Part shown: positions 21,859 through 29,687 of the stretch, piece by piece | How the letters are laid out: each line of letters begins with the position of its first letter | Numbering within the stretch: the stretch's first letter is position 1 | DNA from: Duganella sp. Leaf126 | GTDB taxonomy: Bacteria; Pseudomonadota; Gammaproteobacteria; Burkholderiales; Burkholderiaceae_D | DNA length: 37,224 nucleotides | Direction: 5' to 3' | Assembly: GCF_001423125.1 (NCBI RefSeq) | Contig: NZ_LMNW01000031.1 | Coordinates: 734,752-771,975, forward strand | Position numbers and translations under genes: made by a program | The notes under the pieces: generated by a model | What the model saw: the letters and a program-made list of their open reading frames with translations, nothing else | Databases searched by the model: none | What the model was told of the DNA's origin: nothing

Positions 21859-22800
21859 TCAGTCGCGCAGGCTGCGACCGGTAAGGTTGAGGAAGATGTT
21901 TTCCAGCGAGGTGCGGGCGGTGGCGAAGTGCAGCACCGGGATGTCCTGCGCCGCCAGCCAGGCCAGCACCGGCGCCGCGTGCACGCTGGCGGCCAGATCG
22001 ATGTCGAGCGCGGCGCCGGCGTCACGCACGCCGGTCACGCCGGGCTGCGCGCCCAGGGCGGCCAGCAGCGCGGCCGTCGGCGCCACCGCCAGTTCCACGT
22101 GCAGTGCCGCCTGCGCGGGCAGGCGCTGGTACAGCGCGGCCGGGGTTTCGTCGGCCAGCACGCGGCCGCCGTCGATGATGACGATGTGGTCGGCCAGCCG
22201 TTCCACCTCCTCCATGTAGTGGCTGGTGTAGATCAGCGCGCAGCCTTGCGCCTGCAGCGCTTCGAGCGTGTCGAAGATGGCGTTGCGGCTTTGCGGATCG
22301 ACGCCCACCGTCGGTTCGTCGAGGATCAGCAGCTGCGGCGCGTGCAGCAGGGCGGCGGCGATATTGAGGCGGCGCTTCATGCCGCCGGAGAAGGTCGCGG
22401 GTTTGTCGCGCGCGCGGTCGGCCAGGTTGACCTGCGCCAGCACGGCCTCGCAGCGCTGGCGCAGCTGCGCGCCCTTGAGACCGTACAGGGCGCCGAACAG
22501 CCGGAGGTTCTCGATGGCAGCCAGGTCGTCGTACAGCGCCAGGTCCTGCGGCACGTAGCCGATCTTGGCCTTGCCGGCGCTGGCGCCCTGCCCCACTGGC
22601 GCGCCGTCGAGCACGATGGCGCCGCTGTCGGGGCGCAGCAGGCCGCAGATCATGCCCACCGTGGTCGATTTGCCGGCGCCGTTGGGACCGATCAGGCCCA
22701 CGGTCTGGCCCTGCCTGACCTGGAACGACACATGATCGACCGCGCGCCGCGCGCCAAACGATTTACTGACACCGTCTACCTGAAGCAACACCGAAGCCAT
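21859..22800 (-). CDS. ABC transporter ATP-binding protein
   Basis: Nucleotide-binding subunit, 313 aa, with Walker A ([10 protein letters not shown]), signature (FSGGMKRRLNIAAALL), Walker B (LLILDEPTVGVDP) and switch His (YTSHYMEEVERL). The pattern and the 80-residue tail are those of ABC-2 exporter ATPases. AAGGA is placed 7 bases before the ATG, and a good promoter lies 30-58 bases upstream. It is the first gene of a two-gene operon with the permease at 20516-21847. It is not closely similar in tail sequence to the other ABC ATPase of the window (1416-2312). Confidence 0.94.
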   Translation of the reverse strand: MASVLLQVDGVSKSFGARRAVDHVSFQVRQGQTVGLIGPNGAGKSTTVGMICGLLRPDSGAIVLDGAPVGQGASAGKAKIGYVPQDLALYDDLAAIENLRLFGALYGLKGAQLRQRCEAVLAQVNLADRARDKPATFSGGMKRRLNIAAALLHAPQLLILDEPTVGVDPQSRNAIFDTLEALQAQGCALIYTSHYMEEVERLADHIVIIDGGRVLADETPAALYQRLPAQAALHVELAVAPTAALLAALGAQPGVTGVRDAGAALDIDLAASVHAAPVLAWLAAQDIPVLHFATARTSLENIFLNLTGRSLRD

Positions 22801-22829
22801 GGTCGTCCTTGCTGTTTAAGTAGCGATCA

Positions 22830-22858
22830 AGAATATCGTTTTGCTATTTATGCAGCAA
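22830..22858 (-). promoter_or_regulatory. Sigma-70-like promoter for the ABC exporter
   Basis: Reading leftward, TTGCTG (22853-22858) and TATTCT (22830-22835) are 17 bases apart. They sit in an AT-rich stretch that stands out from the GC-rich surroundings, 30 bases before the ATPase start codon. Confidence 0.65.
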
Positions 22859-22918
22859 GTTACAGATTAGCAATCTAGTGTTTTTCTCCAACAAACAACA
22901 ATCGGCTCGGGTAGCCCA

Positions 22919-24196
22919 TCACAAAGCGTAGCGCACCACGTTATCGCTCCATTCGAAAGCCGCCATCTCGAGTTCGACCAGTTCCTCGGTACTCATGGCC
23001 AGCGCGCGCAGCGCCGGCAGCACCTGGTGGTCGAGTTCCTCGATCCGCTCCAGCGACTCAGCCAGCGTCAGCAACCCGCCATAGAAGCCGGCGCGGTCGA
23101 GCAAGGCGGCGGCCACCGCGTCGATCACCGGGATCTGGCCCAGGATTTCGTGCATGGGCACGCCGAACAGCGTATCCATCAGCGACATGATGCCGACCGT
23201 GAACGCCACATCGGCCGCGTGCGGTTCCTGCGGCCGCAGCCTGGTGGCCAGCAGCTCCAGCAGGCGGCCGCGCGTGCTGGCCAGCATCAGCAGCGGCGTC
23301 ATGCTGTGGCCGCGCTTGCTCGGTTCGGCGTACAGCATGATCTGCAGCCAGCGCTGCAGCTGGCGCCGGCCCAGCATGGTCAGCGCCTGGCCCAGCGAAT
23401 CGATGCGCTGGCGCGCGCCCACGGCCGGCGTGTTGACCAGTCGCAGCAGGTTGAGCGCCAGCGACACGTCGCGCTTGATGGCGCGCTCGATCTCGGGGTT
23501 GTCGGCGTCGGACGTCACCAGTGTCATCAGTTCCATCACGGCCAGCTGCGACGGCGACAGCTTCTTGCCGCTCATGATGACCGGCTTGGAAAAATAATAG
23601 CCCTGGAAATAATCGAAGCCGAGGTCGAGCGCATTCTTGAATTCCTCGCGCGTTTCCACCTTTTCCGCGACCAGCTTCTTGCGCTGGTGGTGAAATTGCG
23701 GCGCCAGCTGCATCAGCGTCGATAGCGGCGTGTGGTGCACATCCATCTTGACGTATTGCACCAGCGGCAGCAGCAGCGCCGCCTGCTCGCTGTCGTGACC
23801 GCCGTGCAGGGCAAACTGGAAGCCGTGGCGGGCCAGTTCGGCCAGCCGCGCCAGCAACGGCGGCGTGACCGCGACGTCGGGCGCGATTTCGAGCACCACG
23901 CGCAGCGGCGGCAGGAAGGCGAAGATATCGGTCATCAGCACGCCGGCATCGACATTGACGAAGCCGCGCGCCTCGCCGATCGTGCGTTCCAGCCCCAGCT
24001 GCGAGGCGTGGGCGATCACCGCTGCCGTGGCGGACAGTTCGTCGGTGACCAGCGCCGGCCCGACCGGTTCGTTGCGAAACAGCAGTTCGTAACCGAACAG
24101 CGACTGGTTGCGATCGAGGATGGGCTGGCGGCCCAGATAGAATTCGCGCACCCGCAGTTTGGGCAGGCCGGCGTCGTTGGCGGAGAGATCGATCAT
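22919..24196 (-). CDS. EAL-HDOD protein with degenerate EAL domain
   Basis: A 425-aa signalling protein of the YuxH/CdgJ type. An EAL-like domain (about 15-205) is followed by an HDOD domain (about 210-400). The EAL motif reads GYELLFR, the catalytic DDFG region is replaced (FALHGGHD), and only scattered features remain (VKMDVHH, AEKVET, QGYYFSKP). Cyclic-di-GMP hydrolysis is therefore unlikely; such proteins act by binding partners. No membrane segment or sensor domain is present. The 118 bases to the ABC operon contain that operon's promoter. Confidence 0.9.
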   Translation of the reverse strand: MIDLSANDAGLPKLRVREFYLGRQPILDRNQSLFGYELLFRNEPVGPALVTDELSATAAVIAHASQLGLERTIGEARGFVNVDAGVLMTDIFAFLPPLRVVLEIAPDVAVTPPLLARLAELARHGFQFALHGGHDSEQAALLLPLVQYVKMDVHHTPLSTLMQLAPQFHHQRKKLVAEKVETREEFKNALDLGFDYFQGYYFSKPVIMSGKKLSPSQLAVMELMTLVTSDADNPEIERAIKRDVSLALNLLRLVNTPAVGARQRIDSLGQALTMLGRRQLQRWLQIMLYAEPSKRGHSMTPLLMLASTRGRLLELLATRLRPQEPHAADVAFTVGIMSLMDTLFGVPMHEILGQIPVIDAVAAALLDRAGFYGGLLTLAESLERIEELDHQVLPALRALAMSTEELVELEMAAFEWSDNVVRYAL

Positions 24197-24286
24197 GTGC
24201 TTCAGTCAGAAGGGTGGGCGGTCGCCTACCATTTTGACAGCAATACCCTCTACTGTCGCGGTCGGCGGGAAGGTTTGGTCGCCGCT

Positions 24287-25060
24287 TTACACGGTTTGTT
24301 GCGGAGCGCCATCAATAAACAGCTTCAGCTCTGCGGGCGCAAAGGCGGTCCAGCGCTCGTTGGTGGTCAGCGGTTCGGTGACGATCACGGCCACCCGGTC
24401 GTGCGGCGTGGTGACCTGGGCGAAGTCGACCGTCACATCCTCGTCGGACAGGATGGCGGTATCGAACGGGTGCTGGCGCACCAGGTAATACAGGCTGGTG
24501 GAGCAATGGGCATACAGTTCGCTGCCCGACGACAGCAGCATATTGAAGGTGCCGTGGGTGGCAATCTCGGCCACCAGCGGCTGCAGCGCCGCGTGCAGGT
24601 CCGCGCGTGCGGGCCGCTGTTCGCCGAAACGGGCGCGCAACTGCTGCAGGATGTAGCAGAACGCCCGCTCGCTGTCGGTGCTGCCGACCGGGCGGAAAGC
24701 GCCGTTGAGCAGCGGATTGAATTGCTTGAGGTCGCCATTATGGGCGAACACCCAGTACTGTCCCCACAGCTCGCGCACGAACGGGTGACAGTTTTCCAGC
24801 GCCACCTGGCCCTGGGTGGCCTTGCGGATATGGGCGATGACGTTGGTGGACTTGATCGGGTAATTTTTGATCAGCTCGGCGATCGGCGAAGCGACAGCGG
24901 CCTGGTGATCGACGAAATGGCGCACGCCGGCGCCCTCGAAGAAGGCGATGCCCCAGCCGTCGTGGTGGTGATCGGTACGGCCGCCGCGCATGGCGAAGCC
25001 GGTAAAGCTGAACACAATGTCGGTCGGCACATTGCAGTTCATTCCCAGAAGTTGACACAT
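24287..25060 (-). CDS. Class II glutamine amidotransferase (YafJ-like)
   Basis: A 257-aa protein consisting of a class II (Ntn) glutaminase domain only. Cys2 directly after the start Met (MCQLLGMNCN) is the expected nucleophile. Further marks are FAMRGGRTDHHHDGWG, AHIRKATQG and the FAHNGDL block. There is no synthetase partner domain, so the acceptor is unknown; stand-alone YafJ-type proteins lack an assigned reaction as far as I recall. AGAGA precedes the ATG. It may be co-transcribed with the DUF3567 gene 100 bases upstream. Confidence 0.93.
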   Translation of the reverse strand: MCQLLGMNCNVPTDIVFSFTGFAMRGGRTDHHHDGWGIAFFEGAGVRHFVDHQAAVASPIAELIKNYPIKSTNVIAHIRKATQGQVALENCHPFVRELWGQYWVFAHNGDLKQFNPLLNGAFRPVGSTDSERAFCYILQQLRARFGEQRPARADLHAALQPLVAEIATHGTFNMLLSSGSELYAHCSTSLYYLVRQHPFDTAILSDEDVTVDFAQVTTPHDRVAVIVTEPLTTNERWTAFAPAELKLFIDGAPQQTV

Positions 25061-25160
25061 GGTGATCTCTTATAAAGACGCTGGCGTGCGCATATTAACC
25101 GACTCGACCGCAGAAACGGTCGCCAGTGCGCAGCCAGCAAGACCACCTGCTGCACTCCCC

Positions 25161-25418
25161 TTAGTGGAGCAGCACGGGCTGACTCATGAGCTCATCGTAA
25201 TTGCCGAGGAATTCGTCGATCTCCGCCATGGTGGGCTCGTTCGCGATCAGCTCGTTGACGTCGCGACGGAAGTTCTGCGCCAGCACGCCATTGATGAAGA
25301 TTTCGCGCTTGCCGCCCTTGTCGACGATTTCGTAGCCGCCGAAACGCAAGGCGTCCAGGCTCCGGTCGGCGCCGAACTCGACAACGCTGTACTGTTCGCT
25401 GTTATAGATGAGGTTCAT
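25161..25418 (-). CDS. DUF3567 family small protein
   Basis: An 85-aa acidic cytoplasmic protein beginning MNLIYNSEQYSVVEFG. It contains RFGGYEIVDKGGKREIFI and RDVNELIANEPTMAEIDEFL, which agree with my memory of DUF3567, a family mostly confined to Burkholderiales. Function unknown. A strong ribosome binding site (AAAGGAAG) stands before the ATG, suggesting high translation. Confidence 0.85.
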   Translation of the reverse strand: MNLIYNSEQYSVVEFGADRSLDALRFGGYEIVDKGGKREIFINGVLAQNFRRDVNELIANEPTMAEIDEFLGNYDELMSQPVLLH

Positions 25419-25527
25419 ATTGCTTCCTTTCTCCAGAGGGCCTGCTTGGTTACACTTTCAGTTCGATAGATAGGACTGGAAGCGTGCAATTCAAGGGCTT
25501 GCTGTCGGGAACCGATCTGCCGGCGGT

Positions 25528-25956
25528 TCAGGCCGCGATATCGGGCTGCAATGCCAGCAAGGCATCGTACGGCGGCCCGGACAGCCACTCGCGCAGCAGT
25601 GCCAGGTGCTCGGCCGAGGCCAGGCTGATGTAGAGCCGCGCCGGACGCAGGCGCAGCATACGGTTCAATGTTACCCGCAAAACGAGATTGCCGGTGCAAT
25701 GGAGACAGCCGGGTGCGATCCGGTTCACATACACCGGATATTTTTCAGGGAGATGGGGAGCATCGGGGGCGGTAGCGTCGAAGACCAGGGCCGAACTGCC
25801 GTCCGACAGGCCTTCGAGGATGATGGCGCTGGGCACTCCCGGTTCCAGGAGTGCGGCAATGGCAGTCTCGCGCGCGCCGGCGCGGGTGCCCGTAACCAGC
25901 CACGTGGGCACCGGCGCCCGGGGGGCGGCGGTGGCACTGGCGTTCACATCAGTCAC
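25528..25956 (-). CDS. Degenerate, shortened CobW/G3E-like protein
   Basis: A 142-aa protein that I read as a reduced relative of CobW-type GTPases. Segments align in order: PTWLVTGTRAGARETAIAAL takes the place of the P-loop start (G-F-L-G-A-G-K-T-T), with Lys replaced by Arg29. GCLHC (83-87) takes the place of the family's GCxCC metal site, and LRVTLNRMLRLRPARLYIS that of the following helix and strand. It has less than half the usual CobW length and no C-terminal domain, so GTP hydrolysis is doubtful. The start is GTG at 25956, overlapping the stop of the response-regulator gene by 8 bases, which implies coupled translation. The family link is my inference. Confidence 0.7.
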   Translation of the reverse strand: MTDVNASATAAPRAPVPTWLVTGTRAGARETAIAALLEPGVPSAIILEGLSDGSSALVFDATAPDAPHLPEKYPVYVNRIAPGCLHCTGNLVLRVTLNRMLRLRPARLYISLASAEHLALLREWLSGPPYDALLALQPDIAA

Positions 25957-26674
25957 GGGCTGAGGCGGCCTTTTTTGCCAGTTTGCCCGGCTCCACGCCC
26001 AATTGCTTGAGCTTGCGGTACAGGTGGGTACGCTCGAGGCCGGTTTTCTCGGCCACGCGCGTCATGCTGCCGCCCTCGCGTCCCAGGTGGTGCTCGAAAT
26101 ACATGCGCTCGAAGGCGTCGCGCGCTTCGCGCAGGGGCAGGTCGAACGACAGGCTGATCGAGTGATTGTCGGCGCCGGTCACCGTGGCGCCGCCACGCAC
26201 GGCAATCGCCGCGGCCGGGTTGGGCGCATTGAACGCTGCGCCGGCGGTATCCTCGGCCTGCGCCGCCACCACCGGGCGCGGGGCCACGACCGGCGCCCGT
26301 ACGGCTTCCTGGGCGCGGGTCAGGCCGGCCTGTACGGCTTTCAGCAATTTTTGCAGCGCAATCGGCTTTTCGAGGAAGTTGAGCGCGCCGATGCGGGTGG
26401 CTTCGACCGCCGTATCGATGGTCGCGTGGCCCGACATCATGATGACCGGCATCGTCAACAGGCCGTCGCGCTGCCATTCCTTGAGCAGGGTGACGCCGTC
26501 GGTGTCGGGCATCCAGATATCGAGCAACACCAGGTCCGGCGCACCGGCGGCGCGTGCTTCGCGGGCCTGCTGGGCGTTTTCCGCCAGTTGAATTGCATGT
26601 CCTTCGTCGCTGAGGATTTCCGAGAGCAACTCGCGGATGCCCATCTCATCGTCCACTACCAGTATGTTTGCCAT
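25949..26674 (-). CDS. NtrX/PlrR-like response regulator without AAA+ domain
   Basis: A 241-aa regulator. The receiver domain (1-120) has the acidic pocket Asp8/Asp9, phospho-acceptor Asp52 (LLDIWMPD), MMSGH and Lys in LEKP. A low-complexity Ala/Pro linker follows, then a Fis-type helix-turn-helix at about 195-235 (MTRVAEKTGLERTHLYRKLKQLG). Full NtrX carries a sigma-54-interacting AAA+ module between these parts; here it is missing, so direct sigma-54 activation is not expected. GAGGGAAG precedes the ATG. It is encoded 81 bases after the NtrY-like kinase, its evident partner. Confidence 0.92.
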   Translation of the reverse strand: MANILVVDDEMGIRELLSEILSDEGHAIQLAENAQQAREARAAGAPDLVLLDIWMPDTDGVTLLKEWQRDGLLTMPVIMMSGHATIDTAVEATRIGALNFLEKPIALQKLLKAVQAGLTRAQEAVRAPVVAPRPVVAAQAEDTAGAAFNAPNPAAAIAVRGGATVTGADNHSISLSFDLPLREARDAFERMYFEHHLGREGGSMTRVAEKTGLERTHLYRKLKQLGVEPGKLAKKAASARD

Positions 26675-26755
26675 CTTCCCTCACCCTCTACATGTTACCG
26701 TCAGTGCGGCCATCGTTTTTGCTTGTCTATCCGTCTACTACGTTGCTTACTACGA

Positions 26756-29059
26756 TTAAACATTTTGCATTGTCGGCGCTAACTTTAACAGCAAAATCAT
26801 TATGGACGCGCCACTTCGTTCAGTGTGATTCTGGATATCGATCCTGCCGCCGTGCTCGTCGATGATCTTCTTCACCATCGCCAGGCCCAGGCCGGTGCCG
26901 CGCGCCTTGGACGTGACGTAGGGCTCGAATGCGCGGGCCAGGATCCTGGGCGCGAAACCGGGCCCGTTGTCGCTGATCGAGAGCCGCACGGCCATGCGTT
27001 CGCCACCGTCGGCGCCCTGATAATGGATGGCTTCGGTAATCACGTCAATCCGGGGCGCTTCCGCGCCCGCCGGCAACTCGGCCATGGCGTCCTGGGCATT
27101 CTGCAGCAGGTTGTGGATGACCTGGCGCAGCTGGGTGGCGTCGCCCATCACCGGCGGCAAGTCCGGCGCCAGCTGCGGGTGGATGATGTCGCTGCTCTCG
27201 CCGCTCAGGTACAGGTCGAGGATTTCGCCGACCAGCGCGTTCAGGTCCAGCGTCTCGAGCACGGCCGGGGGCGTGCGGGCATAGTCGCGGAAGTCGTCCA
27301 CCATGCGCTTCATGGCCGCCACCTGGTTGACGATGGTGGTCGTGCTCTTGTTGAGCAGCTCGGCTTCGGGCGCGCCCAGTTTGCTTTCCAGTTTCATCTG
27401 CAGGCGCTCGGCCGACAGCTGGATCGGCGTCAGCGGGTTCTTGATCTCGTGCGCCAGGCGGCGCGCCACCTCGCCCCAGGCGATCGAGCGCTGCGCCGAA
27501 ATCACGTCCGAGATATCGTCGAACACCACCAGGTAGCCATTGCCATCCTCGAGCGGCAGGCGCGAACCGCGCGTGAGCAGGGTCAGGTCGTGGTCGTCCA
27601 GGCTGGCCGAGCGGCGCGGCACCTCGATCTGGCGCTGCCAGTGGGTGCGCTGGGCCATGCGCCCGGCTGCCGACTGCGCGCTCTGGGCGGCAAAGCCGGC
27701 CACGATGGCGGCGCCGAACTCCTGCATGCCCTCTACCTCGTCGAGCTTGCCCCCGATCATGGTCATGCCCGGCAGCTGCAGGATGCGCTCGACCGAGTCG
27801 TTAAAGCTGATCAGGTGGAACTCGGCGTCGAGCACCATCACCCCGGCCGACATGTTGGCCAGCACCGACTCCAGGTGGGCCTTGGCGTTCTGCAGGGCGG
27901 CGCGGTTGCGCTCGACGGCGCTGCGGGCGTCCGACAGCTGCCGCGTCATCGTGTTGAACGATTGCGTCAGCGTGCCGAGCTCGTCGGACGTGGCGACGAT
28001 CGGGCGCGGCGACAGATCGCCTTCGGCCACCGCGCGCGTGCCTTCGGCCAGCAGCAGCAGCGGCTGGGCCAGGTCGCGGGCGATCAGGAAGGCGCTGGCA
28101 ATCGCGCCGAACACGGCCAGCAGCAGCGTCAGCGTCAGGGTGACGATGTACATCTTGCGCAGGCCCACGCGCGCGACAAAACGCTCCTTGTAGTTGGAAT
28201 AGGCGCTGCGGATGGTTTCGCCGTTGGCGGCCAGCTTGGCCGGCGCCAGCTGGATCAGCTGCAGGTAGCGCGGCGCCAGCCGGAAGCCGTTCGGCCGCAC
28301 CACCTCGGGGATCGCCATCACCACGCGCAGGCGCAGCTGCTGGGCGCTGTCTTGCGGCCCGACCGGCGCGGCCGGCATGTCGACCAGGTTGCTGCGCAGC
28401 TCGTTGCCGCCCTCGGGCGCGCCGTAGGCGACGTCGCTCTTGGCCTTGGCCATCATTTCGCGGGTGGGCAGGTCGGCGCTGAGGTTGCCGCTGCGGCTGG
28501 CGCGCGCGCTCAGCATCAGGCCGCCCTCGGCATCGACAATGATGGCGCTTTGCATGCCGGGCTGGTTCTTGACCAGCTCGGCCAGCAGCTGGCGCTCGGT
28601 GCCGGTCGGCTCCTGCGCCAGCCGTTCGGTGGCGCGCGCGGCGCTGACGGTGAGGTCGCCGAGCGCGGCATCGAGCCCGGCCCGGCTCAGGTCGATGCCG
28701 GCTTCGAGCGCCTCCTCCACCGGCACGTTGAACCAGGAATCGATCGAATGGGACACGAACTGCACCGAGACCAGGAAGATCACCAGCCCGGGCAGCACGC
28801 CGATGGCGGCGAACAGCAGCACCAGCCGGGTCATCAGCCGCGCCCCGAACTTGCCATCCTTGTAACGACTGTACAGCCGGTACAGCGATACCGCCACCAG
28901 CAGCAGCAGCGCGCCGGCCACGGCCGCGTTCAGGCCCAGCAGCCAGGCGTAATAGCGGTCGAAGAAGCCGGAGTTGTCGGACGCGGAGGCCAGCAGGAAC
29001 AGCAGGATACTGACGAAGGCACCGCCGATGACAGCAAAATACCGCAGTACCCTGCTCAC
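26756..29059 (-). CDS. NtrY-like membrane sensor histidine kinase
   Basis: A 767-aa kinase. Three N-terminal helices (about 8-25, 40-60, 77-102) are followed by a periplasmic sensing region to about 300, a fourth helix, HAMP (about 325-380, RDLAQPLLLLAEGTRAV) and a PAS domain (about 395-500). The dimerisation domain has His537 in AHEIKNPLTP, and the ATPase domain shows NLLQNAQDA, DNGPGF and GTGLGLAMVKK. This order is that of NtrY. The start is GTG placed directly after the stop of the DUF4390 gene, with AAGG upstream. As recalled, Bordetella PlrS is the same type and lies in a similar neighbourhood. Confidence 0.93.
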   Translation of the reverse strand: MSRVLRYFAVIGGAFVSILLFLLASASDNSGFFDRYYAWLLGLNAAVAGALLLLVAVSLYRLYSRYKDGKFGARLMTRLVLLFAAIGVLPGLVIFLVSVQFVSHSIDSWFNVPVEEALEAGIDLSRAGLDAALGDLTVSAARATERLAQEPTGTERQLLAELVKNQPGMQSAIIVDAEGGLMLSARASRSGNLSADLPTREMMAKAKSDVAYGAPEGGNELRSNLVDMPAAPVGPQDSAQQLRLRVVMAIPEVVRPNGFRLAPRYLQLIQLAPAKLAANGETIRSAYSNYKERFVARVGLRKMYIVTLTLTLLLAVFGAIASAFLIARDLAQPLLLLAEGTRAVAEGDLSPRPIVATSDELGTLTQSFNTMTRQLSDARSAVERNRAALQNAKAHLESVLANMSAGVMVLDAEFHLISFNDSVERILQLPGMTMIGGKLDEVEGMQEFGAAIVAGFAAQSAQSAAGRMAQRTHWQRQIEVPRRSASLDDHDLTLLTRGSRLPLEDGNGYLVVFDDISDVISAQRSIAWGEVARRLAHEIKNPLTPIQLSAERLQMKLESKLGAPEAELLNKSTTTIVNQVAAMKRMVDDFRDYARTPPAVLETLDLNALVGEILDLYLSGESSDIIHPQLAPDLPPVMGDATQLRQVIHNLLQNAQDAMAELPAGAEAPRIDVITEAIHYQGADGGERMAVRLSISDNGPGFAPRILARAFEPYVTSKARGTGLGLAMVKKIIDEHGGRIDIQNHTERSGASIMILLLKLAPTMQNV

Positions 29060-29632
29060 TTATTCAGCCTTGTAGAGGAAGGATTTCTTGTCGGACGCCA
29101 GGCGCCATTCATTGTTATTGAGGGCGTTGATCTGGATCGGCTTGGGCAGGTAGTTGGAGTCCAGCCCCATCGACAGCTTGACGGTATAGGTTTCGCCCAC
29201 CTTGAGCGCGCCGCGCGGCGCCACGATCCAGCGGTTGGGCCGGCGGATCTGGAACAGCGCGTCGTCGAGCGAGGAGTAGCTTTGCGCCACGCTGCCGGTG
29301 ATGCCCACCGTGTACTGGCGCGTGAGCACGTTGAACCAGATCTTGGCGGTCTGGCGCGCCACGATGGCTTTTTCATCGAACCAGTACCAGCGCGGCCGGG
29401 TAAATTCGATGGTGGTGGTGAAGTACAGCGGCACGCCGTATTGCAGCGCGTCTTCCAGGCCGTGATTGAGGTCGAAGCCATAGGTGGCCGACAGCCGGTA
29501 GCCCTCCTCGGTCGCCTCGACGAATGCGCGCCGGATCTCGACGCCGTCCGCAGCGCGCACTGCCTGCGGCATGGCGCAGGCGAGCAACAGCAGCAAGGGG
29601 CCGATCAACAGGCGCAAAAATCGAAAAGTCAC
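29060..29632 (-). CDS. DUF4390 exported protein
   Basis: A protein of about 190 aa with a signal peptide (TFRFLRLLIGPLLLLLACAM, cleavage near AVRA-ADG). The body is mainly beta-strand (YRLSATYGFDLNHGLEDAL, YFTTTIEFTRPRWYW, VGETYTVKLSMGL), which fits DUF4390. I chose the GTG at 29632 because it puts the signal peptide at the very start and has GAG before it. An ATG at 29695, overlapping the rsmB stop, would add 21 residues. Its stop touches the GTG of the NtrY-like gene (TAAGTG), so the periplasmic protein and the kinase are made in coupling and may act together. Confidence 0.82.
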   Translation of the reverse strand: MTFRFLRLLIGPLLLLLACAMPQAVRAADGVEIRRAFVEATEEGYRLSATYGFDLNHGLEDALQYGVPLYFTTTIEFTRPRWYWFDEKAIVARQTAKIWFNVLTRQYTVGITGSVAQSYSSLDDALFQIRRPNRWIVAPRGALKVGETYTVKLSMGLDSNYLPKPIQINALNNNEWRLASDKKSFLYKAE

Positions 29633-29687
29633 GGTGCTCAACAGGTACGGGGTGGCAAAGAAACAAGCAAAATCAGGGGCAAAACGG

